Of a DNA stretch of 64,000 nucleotides, positions 24,982 to 37,599 are shown piece after piece (positions within the stretch are counted from its first letter, which is position 1; each line of letters starts with the position of its first letter). The translations under genes were made by a program, and so were the position numbers. The stretch is from Rhynchospora pubera (Eukaryota; Streptophyta; Magnoliopsida; Poales; Cyperaceae), in the NCBI GenBank assembly GCA_028095005.1, contig CM051463.1, forward strand, positions 80,643,002 to 80,707,001, in the 5' to 3' direction. The notes beneath the pieces are model-generated. The model ran no database searches. It was not told where the DNA came from and saw only the letters and a program-made list of their open reading frames with translations.

Positions 24982-25531
24982 AGTACAGAATGTTACAGGT
25001 GGTACCAACTGGTACAACAGTACTAGTTATCTTAGCTAGTTCAGGGATGTGGTCAGAGTGGAAGACTGAGTTTATTTTAGATGTAATTGTGAATTTGTTT
25101 TGTTAACAGAAAAAGTGCTTTGCAAAATGATTCTGATGTGAGTTTCTCATATTTACATGATAACTAAGTTAAACCATTCGATGTATCGAATTGTGACACA
25201 TAATTAAAAAAGCTCTCGGTGTCTCCACGAAATCAAACAAATGCAAGATAAATCGAAACCTATCTCCAGACATGACCGTACCAGATAGCAGTACCCCCAC
25301 CAAACCAAGCAAATTAAATGCGCCTAAAAGTAACATCAAAATCGAGCTCTCCTTTCTCATACGGTGCTAACGAGCCTAAACTTGCTGCTTTCGGCGGTCG
25401 GACGTGGCCGGAGGTGCTTAGCGGGTCCATACCCGAAAACATAGCTTCGCTAACAAAGAAAAATAACTGTCCGAAGTCGGGCAGATAACATTAATGTTAT
25501 CCCCATCTTAAAAAAATAATAATAATAATAA
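24982..25531. other. Intergenic, no gene seen
   Basis: Ends in an (AAT)n run at about 25517-25531 into which the next fold-back element inserted. Confidence 0.4.
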
Positions 25532-25934
25532 GAGGATTGCTAAAATGCTATGCATAGCACGGATGACCTTCGTGCTACGGATTCGTTCTTGCATTTCATG
25601 CTTCAAACAACCGATCCAAACCGTTCATTATCTTCTACATATTGAAATGTCATTAGAAACCAAATTTTATATTTTTTTAATTTTTTTACTATTTTTTTCA
25701 TATTTTTGAAAATCACTGTTATTGAAGGGTCTAGAATTTACTAGATTAAGTATTTTCAAAAATCTGAAAAAAATAATAAAAAAATTCAAAAAAATGTAAA
25801 ATTTCGTTTGTAATAAGATTTCAATATGAAGAAGATAATGAACGGTTTGGATCGGTTGTTTGAAACATGAAATACAAGAACGAATCCGTAGCACGAAGAC
25901 CATCCGTGCTATGCATAACATTTTAGCAATTCTC
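25532..25934. mobile_element. Long-arm fold-back element, family F1 copy 1
   Basis: The two halves are inverted copies of each other: gaggattgctaaaatgct...catttcatg on the left and catgaaat...attttagcaattctc on the right. A less symmetrical centre contains tgttattgaagggtc. It lies within an (AAT)n microsatellite, which continues on both sides. It is closely related to 60254-60625. No coding capacity. Confidence 0.85.
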
Positions 25935-26099
25935 ATAATAATAATAATGTTATCCCACCGTAATGAAAATCCCAGACTCCGTATCTTGAGGACTGAGGTC
26001 CCTTTGACCCTTTCCCAAGAAAGAAAGAAAATCTTAATTTCCAAGGAAAAAAAGATACGATCCGAATCGAATCTCTCTTTATGGTAGGAATAGGAGAAG

Positions 26100-26610
26100 T
26101 AAGCTTCTCCCCTCTTTCCATACTCGACTCTCCCCCATTTTACCGTTGTATTCTCCGCTCTTTCCATACTCGACTCTCCCGATTTTACCGTTGTACAAAG
26201 CTTTTAAGAGAAGAGAAACATCTCTCCTCCGATTCAATTTATTTCCATTCCACGCTGAGAGAGAGAGAGAGAGCGAGAGCGAGCGATATATAGAGAGAGA
26301 AGAGCGGTTCCTCTCCGATTCAACTCTCGTGAGATGGTCGTGGTGTGTGCGCTCGGATTCTGGTGTATTGTGTCGCGCTACATTTCCTTCCGCGTACGCT
26401 GGGTATTGTGGAACACCGATTCCCCTTTCGCGACTTCTGTGCTGCTTTTTCGTGATCTTCGCCCTTCTCTTTTCCTTGCGTCTCCTGCTGTTTTTCAGGT
26501 ACTATTGTGTATTCTGGGTTTCCTCTACTTTATTTGTCTTCTCTGCTTTTCGCTCTCTTCTTCTGTGCTGTCTTGGGGGTTTCTGAACGATATAGGACTG
26601 CTCAGTAATT
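26100..26610 (+). promoter_or_regulatory. Possible promoter and 5' region of a transcription unit
   Basis: The segment ctctttccatactcgactct...ttttaccgttgta is present twice in tandem (about 26113 and 26159). It is followed by a GA microsatellite (26257-26300) and an ATG at 26334 opening a Cys/Phe-rich frame that I do not recognise. Positions 26403-26575 recur at about 31800-31975. GA/CT runs just before an ATG are usual in plant 5' UTRs, so a transcript may start here, but no protein can be named. Confidence 0.3.
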
Positions 26611-27880
26611 AACAAATAGATTTTGCATTACCTGTACAATTAGTTCAAACTTCAAAACGAGAATGGAAATGCTAATGTTATGTGCTTCTAATTTCGTCCT
26701 TCTTTGTGTTCTTCAATTCAATATATAATTTTCTTTAATTTTAATGTTGGTCCTGTGTAGAGAGGAAAGGATGAAAAGGTTGAGATGACAGTCTTCAAGC
26801 TTCAAGCCCTGTGGAGAAACAAGTTTCCTTTCTATCTCCTTTTTCTCTCTCAAAATTTAGCACACATACCCACACAAACACACACATGCATGATAAAGTT
26901 ACCCAACATTAATGGTGTTGTTTTAAGGTTTTCTTGCTGTAACCTCTGAATAAGATTGAATTGTTCCTGTTTTTGTCTCCTTACCCTCTTGACTCGTCCA
27001 TTAGCACCGTAAATCATTAATTATATTTATCAGTACTTAATTTGTTGGCGCTTGATATTTAATTGTTGTCATATTGATTGGATCCTATATTTGCAATTGC
27101 CGCATAATGCCTTATTTATGTCTTCTTTTTCTAATTTTTCTACATGATGCCCTTTGATCCATTACTGTTTAGAAAGTAGGGAATTTCGACTCTGAGAAAT
27201 TTCAGTCCTTAGGTTATGATCGTTCTGGTATTTCTTTGTATGCCTTTATATGTTTCCTTACCATTTTTCTGAAAGGTTGAGCAAGGTTCAGCGAAGGTGA
27301 AAGAAATTGTGAACAATTTCAGTCCTTAGGTTACGATTGTTCTGGTATTTCTTTGTTTGGCTTTATATGTTTCCTTACCATTTTTCAGAAAGGTCGAGCA
27401 AGGTTCAGCTACGGTGAGGAAGGTGAAAGAAATTTTTTAGCTGTGACTTTGATGTTGATAGTGTGCTTCATATTTTCTGTCAGTGTGCTTCCCTTTTGTT
27501 ACTTTGTTAATAGTTCACCAAGGTATGTTTTTTTCTTCATATTTAATGTACGAAAAAGTCAAGCTTCCCAAAAACTTTCTAAATTATACCACTGTCTGTC
27601 GAGGAGCTCAACGAAAATCCATCTAAATTTAGTACTAAAAATTAACTTGTTTTAGTTCTTTTGTTAGATTATTCTCGCATGGGACCAATATAGTTTAGTG
27701 TTGTGCTCAAACAAATTAAAAATATGGACAGTGGTAATTGAAACAATTGGAACCATCTAACAAAAGATTTTGTATTTTACAATGTAAGCAGTGGTACTTG
27801 AAACACCCATTGATTTAATATTGTTCTATATTAGGGACCAGTGTACAAGAGAAACACCCATTGAGTCTAGAGTTGGTCCC

Positions 27881-28027
27881 AATCTATTCGGTGTGGGTAC
27901 CCAGCGTGGGGAAGGTATGCAAGCAAGTGGCGGTGCCAAAAAAAGACTATTTCCAGATCAAAAGGAAATAGAGCAGAAAAGGTACAGCTGTCACAGGCTC
28001 TTCTCCTTGCTCCTGTTGTCTGACAAG
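27881..28027 (+). other. Exon-like module copy 1
   Basis: Reads NLFGVGTQRGEGMQASGG, then KKRLFPD, to a GT donor after SDK. The upstream part differs from copies 2, 3 and 5-7 and matches only copy 4. The frame is open here. Confidence 0.45.
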
Positions 28028-28569
28028 GTATGTGTGTACATTCTCCCTCTTTTCCTCATAGGATTGCTCAGTAATTGATAGCTTTTGTTTTATTTAAAAT
28101 GTGAAACAGAGCAAGATGGTTTGCTGGTATCAACAGAAAAACTGCCGATGTAGGAACATTATGGCATTATGATAACTCCAGATCAATATGGGAAAGGTAA
28201 CGAAGAGAATGGTTAATGCATCAGGTTGTATTTTTTCTTTTTTTTTGTTATATTATTTATAACTACTTAGTCAAATAGCTGGTAGGGTAGTTTTGTCTTT
28301 ATAACTTGTGCTATTTCTTACTCAGATCACTTATGTTGTGCTTCTTTTATGTACCTAACTGTTTCAGGTGCTGGTACGTTTGTTTTGTGCTAACCTATTT
28401 TGATCAAACGACTAAACCACCTTACAGCAGATAATGATTTAAATGATCCAATATTTATGAACATTTAAATTATGGTATATAATTACGCATACCAAATTTT
28501 TGTGTGATTATTATAATTATAACAAATAGATTTTGCTACTTCTATTGAAGGTGCTGAATTTCTATACAG

Positions 28570-28721
28570 CAAGCAACCTATTCTGTGGGGGTACCCAATG
28601 TGGGGAAGGTGTACAAGCAAGTGGCGGTGCCAAAAAAAGACTATTTGCAGATCCAAAGGAAGTAAAACAGAAAAGGAACAGCTGTCACAGGCTCTTCTCT
28701 TTGCTCGTGTTGTCTGACAAG
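28570..28721 (+). other. Exon-like module copy 2
   Basis: Preceded by an AG acceptor (tctatacag) and ended by a GT donor. The frame passes through QASGGAKKRLFADPKEV and LFSLLVLSDK. The NLF(C)GGTQCGEG start is intact. Confidence 0.45.
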
Positions 28722-30070
28722 GTATGTTTGTTTTTTCTCCCTATTTTCCTCATAGGACTGCTGAGTAATTAATGGCTTTTGTTTTATTTAAAATGTTGAA
28801 ACCGACCAAGATGGTTTGCTGGTATTAACAGAAAAACTGCCGATGTAGGAATATTATGTCATTATGATAATGGAAATGCTAATGTTGCTGGTATTAACAA
28901 ATAGATTTTGCATTACCTGTACAATTAGTTCAAACTTCAAAACGAGAATGGAAATGATAATATTATGAGCTTCTAATTTCGTCCTTCTTTGTGTTCTTCA
29001 ATTCAATATATAATTTTCTTTAATTTTAATGTTGGTCCTGTGTAGAGAGGAAATGAGGAAATGGTTGAGATGACAGTCTTCAAGCTTCAAGCCCTGTGGA
29101 GAAACAAGTTTCCTTTCTATCTCGTTTTTCTCTCTCAAAATTTAGCGCACATACCCACACAAACACACACATGCATGATAAAGTTACCCAACATTAATGG
29201 TGTTGTTTCTATGGTTTTCTTGCTGTAACCTCTGAATAAGGTTGAATTGTTCCTGTTGCTATCTCCTTACCCTCTTGACTCTTCCATTAGCACCGTAAAT
29301 CATTAATTATATTTATCAGTACTTAATTTGTTGGCGCTTGATATTTAATTGTAGTCATATTTTATTACAGATTATTTTTGGGCCCAAACGTTCAAATGAG
29401 ATTGGCTCAATTTAATGCATAATGAAAAAGCATACAGCCGAACAGAAAAAAAACGAAGGTCAATCTATCAGTTGTTTTGTAAAACATTTATAAAATTAGG
29501 TTTAATTATTGCTGTCATGCATTGTATATTTTTGCTTAAAAATCCTCTTGCACTACCTTAGTTTTGAGTGCACTTTTGTTAATTATAAAGAAATCGTTTT
29601 TGTTATGCTGGAGTTCAAATACTTATATTATTTCTTCTTTGTTTTGTAGGGCCAGATTCGGAGAAGCAACACCAAGGAAGGAAATTATACAAGATAAAGG
29701 TTCTGTACGAAATTGTCTTCTCATAGGGAGTTCAAATTTAAGCAATAGGAAAAACAATAGTACAATTGCAATTTACAAATTTGAGCTATAAGACGAACAA
29801 TAATTAAAATGAAGTGGTTCATATGCCTTTATGTCAAAGTCCGATAAACTTACAGTTAAATTATTTTCCTGTACTGTGGTCATTATATTTACTTCATTGA
29901 CTCATTTTTATTTTTTCACTAGGGGTTAGTTTGTCTTGGAACAAACTGGAACGGTTAAGCAGAGGAAGGAGAACCACTTAAATTACCGATCCGTTCATCC
30001 CTCGTCGCTTGTGACATTGGCCAGTTCAAGTCTATACACTTACCTTTTGAAGCTATGATCAAGACTCTGT

Positions 30071-31263
30071 CAACAATTCAGGTCTGTTTATAAGATTTTG
30101 TTTGATTTTACACATGCATATTTCCGATTAGTTCTCAAAACTGACAAGTGTACCATACGAAATATACCCATTTGGCACTGATATTATGTGTATATATAGT
30201 GGATGTATGTATAATTTAAAATTTTATAAAGTTTGCGAAATGCTAAATGATGTGAAACCTCTTAGCATAAAGAAGTTCATACTTTTTCTTTCAAATGTTA
30301 TATACCGTAAATTTATATTGATTCGTTATCATTGTTGAATTTTTGCAGCGATGGGCAGACATGCTTGGGATATTTTCTGCTCAGAATTTGTTTGGCTTTG
30401 GATGTGCTTCGTGCTTAGGGATGAGATTTCAGATTAAGGACTTCTCAGGTGTGTGGTCATTAGTTCAAGTTTCTTTGTCCCTTGCAATTTCAATGTCACA
30501 TCACATACTTTAAAAGGAATTGCTATAACTGGTTTTCTGGCGACACAGTATACTTTTTCAGTATTGGTGTTCTGTTTTGTACATGTCACTTGCAGTTGTT
30601 GCTGAAGCCTTTCTCATATGTCATTCCTAAATGACCGTTACCTTTTAGCCACTGTGAGAGCATGTACTGTCAGGTGCGTGCTTAAATATATTTTGATTGT
30701 TTGCATAGGTTCAGTTGATCCATTTGTTTACTGTATGGGTAGGGCAACACAAAAATTAGCTACACTAAAGTTACCATACATTTTTCGACAGAACTTTCGA
30801 ATCTATTATTATCATCTTTTCGTACTGAGCTTTTGCTTTTTGTTAGATTAAGACATATCAAAGCTGACTAATTACATGATCCACGCCTATTATTTTGATT
30901 GCTTTGCTTAGGCATGGGGATACCTTGAACAACCAATATACCTTCTTTGTTCCCATCCAGCAAGGTAATTTCCTAATTATTTTCTATGGCTTCATGATAT
31001 ATGCATTTGACATTGATTGAATTACTGCTCTAGGTTATTTTGAATTGGTCTTAGTATCTGTTGCTTTATTTTTTTAGTTTGAAGCTTTCGAATCACACTG
31101 TATCCAGTGCTTATTCAATTGGCTTAATAGTTATTATGCAAGGTACACATTTAATCATTCTTCTACCTGTTTTATATTTCTATATATATATTTTTTTCCT
31201 TTCATTACAATTTGAACTTTGAAGTGAGATTTAGATTAATAATGAACAATACCAGTTTATAAT
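30071..31263 (+). other. Single-copy stretch between the duplicated blocks
   Basis: 30350-30450 could be an exon: AG at 30348-30349, then an open frame with RWADMLGIFSAQNLFGFG up to a GT. I do not recognise the peptide. The first 130 bp also recur at about 41517-41653. The rest is AT-rich. Confidence 0.3.
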
Positions 31264-31649
31264 GAATACATGGGAAAGGAAAAGAACAGAATTGTTAATG
31301 CAGCAAGTTGCATTTTTTTTTCTTTTTTTGTTATATTATTTAAAACTATTTCTTAGTCAAATAGCTGGCAGGGCACTTTCGTCTTTATAACTTGTGTTTC
31401 CTCTTTATAACTTATGCTATTTCTTACTCAGATCACTTATGTTGTGCTTCTTTTATGTACCTACCTGTTTCAGGTGCTGGTACATTGGCTTTGTGCTGAC
31501 CTATTTTGATCAAACGGCTAAACCACCTTACAACAGATAATGATTTAAATGATCCAATATTTATTATCATTTAAATTATGGTATATAATTATGGTATTAT
31601 AACAAATAGATTTTGCTACTTCTATTTAAGGTGCTTAATTTCTATACAG

Positions 31650-31801
31650 CAAGCAACCTGTTCAGTGTGGGTGCCTAGTGTTGGGAAGGCGCGCAAGCAA
31701 GTGGCGGTGCCAAAAAGTGACTATTTCCAGATACAAAGGAAGTAGAGCAGAAAAGGTACGGCTGTCACAGGCTCCTCTCCTTGCTCCTGATGTCTGACAA
31801 G
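31650..31801 (+). other. Exon-like module copy 3 (broken)
   Basis: The acceptor and donor positions are kept. The frame has TAG soon after NLFSVGA and TGA within the KK(R)LF part. The module is followed directly by a copy of the 26403-26575 segment. Confidence 0.5.
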
Positions 31802-31975
31802 GTATTGTGGAACACATATTCCCCTTTCGTGACTTTTGTGCTGTTTTTTCGTGGTCTTCGCCCTTCTCTTTTCCTTGGCGTCTCCTGCAGTTTCAAGGTA
31901 CTATTGTGTATTATGGGGTTTCCTCTACTTTATTTATCTTCTCTTATTTTCGTTGTCTTGGGGGTTTCTTGTTTG

Positions 31976-33000
31976 GGTTTAGATTGTTCCAGCACTAGGT
32001 TTTTCCTCATCTACATTCTCTTATTTACAGTTTATTTTGTGTCCGTACAATGAGTTTACGATAGCTTATCTGCTTGATCTAAGTACCACTTCACAATCGC
32101 CTGTGCTTAGATTATTTTCAATTCCCTACCTAAATAAATAATTGGTTTTTCTTGATATCTGCTTTTACTCATCTACTTTCTCTTATTTACAGTTTGCATG
32201 GTCAAATCAAAATTGTACTGTTGATGAAATTGGTACAATGAGTTTACAATTGCCTATTTGCTTTATCTGATTACCGCTTTACAATTGCCTGTGCTTAGAT
32301 TTCCTTGCTTATGCATTGCGGTTCTGCTCAATTCTTTTGGGTGGTGTGTTCTTCTTCATGTTCTTTACTTGAGGTGATGCTTTTTCCTTCAATAGACAAT
32401 GTTTGATGTATACTGTTTTGGATGATTCTGAATTTGTGCAATACTGTTCATTAAGAATTGGTTTTATCAGCAATAGAAGGTTCTTTAATAGTTTTAGTGA
32501 TTTGTGAGTTAGGTGAGTTTCTAAATTTGAGAGATTTCATTGTAAAGAACTTTTCTGACTGATTTTTGCATCATTGGCTACTAAAAATGAGTTGTTATTG
32601 CTTTTCAGAAAATGATATCACTGGTGGTACTTTTGGGTTCTTTCTTCTTCGCCTCCATGGTGATTTGAAGAGCTCAACGAACACCTTTTTTTTTCCCCCT
32701 TAGTTTTCCATTTTACTATTTTTCATTTTGTTATCTTTTTAATAAAGTATACACTAGACCTTATGTTTTGTTGTCGCAGGGCATAACGATCAGAAGTTAG
32801 GAGTAGGAAAGAAGTTTTGATCCTTTCAACTATGGTGCTGACAACTGTGCTATGGCGACGGTTGCTAATTCTATGTAAGATTTTCATCCTTTGAAGTTTT
32901 CAGCTTTTACAAACTGGTGGCAGCTTTTTGTTTTTCCCTTTTTTAGAAACTTCACATGTTCAGTAGATTGGAAAATTAGTTCAATTGTGAAGGAGGGGTT
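31976..33000 (+). other. Spacer with a local duplication of about 120 bp
   Basis: The segment with tctcttatttacagttt...gcctgtgcttagatt occurs at about 32018-32112 and again at about 32182-32300. Nothing else is recognised. The text between has no long open frame. Confidence 0.5.
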
Positions 33001-33805
33001 GATTGGATCCTATATTTACAATTGCTGCATAATGCCTTATTTATATGTATTTTTTTCTAATTTTTCTATATGATGTCCTTTGATCCATTACTGTTTAGAA
33101 AGTAGGGAATTTCGACTCTGAGAAATTTCAGTCCTTAGGTTATGATCGTTCTGGTATTTCTTTGTATGTCTTTATATGTTTCCTTGCCATTTTTCTGAAA
33201 GGTTGAGCAAGGTTCAGCGAAGGTGAAAGAAATTGTGAACAATTTCAGTCCTTAGGTTACGATTGTTCTGGTATTTCTTTGTTTGGCTTTATATGTTTCC
33301 TTACCATTTTTCAGAAAGGTTGAGCAAGGTTCAGCTACGGTGAGGAAGGTGAAAGAAATTTTTTAGCTGTGGCTTTGATGTTGATGGTGTGCTTCATATT
33401 TTCTGTCAGTGTGCTTCCCTTTTGTTACTTTGTTAATAGTTCACCAAGGTATGTTTTTTCTTCATATTTAATGTACGAAAAAGTCAAGCTTCCCAAAAAC
33501 TTTCTAAATTATACCACTGTCTGTCGAGGAGCTCAACGAAAATCCATCTAAATTTAGTACTAAAAATTAACTTGTTTTAGTTCTTTTGTTAGATTATTCT
33601 CGCATGGGACCAATGTAGTTTAGTGTTGTGCTCAAACAAATTAAAAATATGGACAGTGGTACTTGAAACAATTGGAACCATCTAACAAAAGATTTTGTAT
33701 TTTACAATGTAAGCAGTGGCACTTGAAACACCCATTGATTTAATATTGTTCTATATTAGGGACCAGTGTACAAGAGAAACACCCATTGAGTCTAGAGTTG
33801 GTCCC

Positions 33806-33953
33806 AATCTATTCATTGTGGGTACCCCTGTGAGGGGAAGGTATGCAAGCAAGTGGCGGTGCCAAAAAAAGACTATTTCCAAATCCGAAGGACATAGAGC
33901 AGAAAAGGTACGACTGTCACCGGCTCTTCTCCTTGCTCCTGTTGTCTGACAAG
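33806..33953 (+). other. Exon-like module copy 4 (frameshifted)
   Basis: Matches copy 1 but small changes after NLFIVGTP move the frame. It then reads through a different peptide to a stop at the donor. Confidence 0.5.
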
Positions 33954-34513
33954 GTATGTGTGTACTTTCTCCCTCTTTTCCTCATAGGATTGCTCAGTAA
34001 TTGATAGCTTTTGTTTTATTTAAAATGTGAAACAGACTTAGATGGTTTGCTGGTATCGACAGAAAAACTGCCTATGTAGGAACATTATGGCATTATGATA
34101 ACTTCAGATCAACATGGGAAAGGTAACGAAGAGAATGAATGGTTAATGCATCAGGTTGTATATTTTTTCTTTTTTTTTATATATATATTATTTATAACTA
34201 TCACTATTTCATATTCAAATAGCCGGTAGGGCACTTTCGTCTTTATAACTTGTTCTATTTCTTACTCAGATCACTTATGTTGTGCTTCTTTTATGTACCT
34301 ACCTGTTTCAGGTGCTGGTACATTGGCTTTGTGCTGAATTATTTTGATCAAACGGCTAAACCACCTTACAGCAGATAATGATTTAAATGATCCAATATTT
34401 ATTATCATTTAAATTATGGTATACAATTACACATACCAAATTTTTGTGTGACAATTATAATTATAACAAATAGATTTTGCTACTTCTATTGAAGGTGCTG
34501 AATTTCTATACAG

Positions 34514-34665
34514 CAAGCAACCTATTCGGTGTGGGTACCCAATGTGGGGAAGGTGTACAAGCAAGTGGCGGTGCCAAAAAAAGACTATTTCCAGATCCAA
34601 AGGAAGTAAAACAGAAAAGATAAAGCTGTCACAGGCTCTTCTCTTTGCTCCTGTTGTCTGACAAG
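34514..34665 (+). other. Exon-like module copy 5 (stop codon)
   Basis: The same frame as copy 2 to KEVKQKR, then TAA in place of Tyr. Acceptor and donor are kept. Confidence 0.5.
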
Positions 34666-36017
34666 GTATGTTTGTTTTTTCTCCCTATTTTCCTCATAGG
34701 ACTGCTCGGTAATTAATGGCTTTTGTTTTATTTAAAATGTGAAACAGACCAAGATGGTTTGCTGGTATTAACAGAAAAACTGCCTATGTAGGAACATTAT
34801 GGCATTATGATAATGGAAATGCTAATGTTGCTGGTATTAACAAATAGATTTTGCATTACCTGTACTATTAGTTCAAACTTCAAAACGAGAATGGAATTGC
34901 TAATGTTATGTGCTTCTAATTTCATCCTTCTTTGTGTTCTTCAATTCAATATATAATTTTCTTTAATTTTAATGTTGGTCCTGTGTAGAGTGGAAAGGAT
35001 GAAAAGGTTGAGATGACAGTCTTCAAGCTTCAAGCCCTGTGGAGAAACAAGTTTCCTTTCAATCTCCTTTTTCTCTCTCAAAATTTAGCACACATACCCA
35101 CAGAAACACACACATGCATTATAAAGTTACCCAACATTAATGGTGTTGTTTCTAAGGTTTTCTTGATGTAACCTCTGAATAAGGTTGAATTGTTCCTGTT
35201 GCTGTCTCCTTACCCTCTTGACTCGTCGATTAGCACCGTAAATCATTAATTATAATTATCAGTACTTAATTTGTTGGCGCTTGATATTTAATTGTTGTCA
35301 TATTTTATTACAGATTATTTTTGGGCCCCTACGTTCAAACGGGATTTGCTTAATTTAATGCATAATGAAAAAGGATACAGTCGAACAGAAAAAAAAACAA
35401 AGGTCAATCTATCTGTTGTTTCGTAAAACATTTATAAAATTAGGTTTAATTATAGCTGTCATACATTGTATATTTTTGCTTAAAAATCCTCTTGCACTAC
35501 CTTAGTTTCGAGTGCACTTTTGTTAATTATAAAGAAATCGTTTTTTGTTATGCTGGAGTTCAAATACTATTTCTTCTTTGTTCTGTTGGGCCAGATTCGG
35601 GGAAGCAACACCAAGGAAGGAAATTATACAAGATAAAGGTTCTGTACGAAATTGTCTTCTCTTAGGGAGTTCAAATTTAAGCAATAGGAAAAACAATAGT
35701 ACAATTGCAATTTACAAATTTAAGCTATAAGAAGAACAATCATTCAAATGAAGTGGTTCATATGCATTTATGTCAAAGTTAGATAAACTTACAGTTAAAT
35801 TATTTTCCTGTACTGTGGTCATTATATTTACTTCATTGACTCATTTTCATTTTTTCACTAGGGATTAGTTTGTCTTGGAACAAACTGGAACAGTTAAGCA
35901 GAGGAAGGAAAGCCACTTAAATTACCGATCCATTCCTCCCTCGTTGCTTGTGACATTGGCTGGCATCATTTCAAGTCTATACACTTACCTTTTGAAGCTT
36001 TGATCAAGACTCTGTTA

Positions 36018-36085
36018 AGTAATGAACAATACCAGTCTATAATGAACAATACCAGTCTATAATGAACAATACCAGTCTATAATGA
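36018..36085 (+). repeat. 20-bp tandem repeat, three units
   Basis: aatgaacaataccagtctat stands three times in a row, followed by aatgaatacatggg. A single unit with one change is present at the matching place near 31243, so the expansion is local to this copy. Confidence 0.9.
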
Positions 36086-36476
36086 ATACATGGGAAAGGT
36101 AATGAAGAGAATGTTTAAGTAATCAGGTTGTTATTTTTTTTTTCTTTTTTTGTTATATTATTTATAACTATTTCTTAGTCAAATAGCCGGTAGGGCACTT
36201 TCGTCTTTATAACTTGTGCTATTTCTTACTCAGATCACTTATGTGTGCTTCTTTTATTTACCTACCTTTTTCAGGTGCTGGTACATTGGCTTTGTGCTGA
36301 CCTATTTTGATCAAACGGCTAAACCACCTTACAACAGATAATGATTTAAATGATCCAATATTTAATATCATTTAAATTATGGTATACGCATACCAAATTT
36401 TTGTGTGATTATTATAATTATAATTGTCACAAATAGATTTTGCTACTTCTATTGAAGGTGCTGAATTTCTATACAA

Positions 36477-36630
36477 CAAGCAACCTGTTCGGTGTGGGTA
36501 CCCAGTGTGGGGAAGGGGTGTGCAAGCAAGTGGCGGTGCCAAAGAAAGACTATTTCCAGATCCAAAGAAAGTAGAGCAGAAAAGGTACGGCTGTCACATG
36601 CTCTTCTCCTTGCTCGTGTTGTCTGACAAG
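36477..36630 (+). other. Exon-like module copy 6 (acceptor lost)
   Basis: The acceptor tctatacag is changed to tctatacaa, and an extra G alters the early frame. The later part still reads QASGGAKERLFPDPK to the donor. Confidence 0.5.
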
Positions 36631-37368
36631 GTATGTGTGTTTTTTCTCCCTCTTTTCGTCATTGGACTGCTCAGTAATTAATGACTTTAGTTTATTTAAA
36701 ATGTGAAACAGACCAAGATGGTTTGCTGGTATCACCAGAAAAACTGCCGATGTAGGAACATTATGGCATTATGATAACTCCAGATCAATAGAAACACAAG
36801 GTTTCAGTTTTTTCAAATAGTTACTTGAAGTACTTATTTCTTATTGAATAATGTGGACTCTGCATATTGCCAGAGATAAATATATAGTTGTTTGCAAGAA
36901 ATATCAGGTTACATTTTTTTTCGAATAGTTACTGGAAGTGCTTATTTCTTATATTGAGCCAGAAACAAAAATTTGTTCAAAGAGGTTTGTAGGATTTTCA
37001 AAACATCTTATTCGAAAAACTGCATATTTTTTTTCTTTTTTTGTTATATTATTTATAACTATTTCTTTGTCAAATAGCCGGTAGGGCACTTTCGTCTTTA
37101 TAATTTGTTATATTTCTTACTCTGATCACTTATGTTGTGCTTCTTTTATGTACTTGCCTGTTTCAGGTGCTGGTACATTGGCTTTGTGCTGACCTATTTT
37201 GATCAAACGGCTAAACCACCTTACAACAGATAATGATTTAATTGACCCAATATTTATTATCATTTCAATTATGGTATATAAGTACGCATACCAAATTTTT
37301 GTGTGATTATTATAATTATAACAACTAGATTTTGCTACTTCTATTGAATGTGCTGAATTTATATACAG

Positions 37369-37523
37369 AAAGCAACCTGTTCGGTGTGGGTACCCAGTGT
37401 GGGGAAGGTGGTGTGCAAGCAAGTGGCGGTGCCAAAGAAAGACTATTTCCGGATCCAAAGGAAGTAGAGCAGAAAATGTACGGCTGTCACAGGCTCTTCT
37501 CCTTGCTCCTGTTGTCTGACAAG
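37369..37523 (+). other. Exon-like module copy 7
   Basis: Acceptor atatacag and donor kept. An in-frame Gly is added (CGEGGVQASGG). The frame is open to SDK. Confidence 0.45.
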
Positions 37524-37599
37524 GTATGTGTGTTCTTTCTTCCTCTTTTCCTCATAGGACTGCTCAGTAATTAATGGCTTTTATTTTATTTGAAATGTG

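Larger units (their letters stand above)
27076..30070 (+). repeat. 3-kb direct duplication, copy 1
   Basis: Aligns end to end with 33001-36014, from gattggatcctatatt to tcaagactctg, with scattered substitutions and small indels. It contains two copies of the exon-like module. The boundary at 27076 abuts a truncated copy of the gcattacctgtac module. Confidence 0.88.
33001..36014 (+). repeat. 3-kb direct duplication, copy 2
   Basis: Second copy of 27076-30070. Its two exon-like modules (33806-33953 and 34514-34665) carry a frameshift and a stop respectively. It is followed at 36015 by a different sequence (a 20-bp tandem repeat). Confidence 0.88.

Noticed and set aside
25667..26167. 166-codon minus-strand frame over the F1 fold-back and its flank
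   Set aside because: Half of it is the palindromic element; low-complexity Ile/Lys/Phe content, no motif.
26334..26612. Cys/Phe-rich frame after the GA run, considered as a membrane protein
   Set aside because: Hydrophobicity follows T-rich composition, part of it is duplicated at 31.8 kb with breaks, and there is no family match that I know.
36018..36085. Three 20-bp direct repeats, considered as a CRISPR-like array
   Set aside because: Units are contiguous with no spacers, and this is a plant genome.
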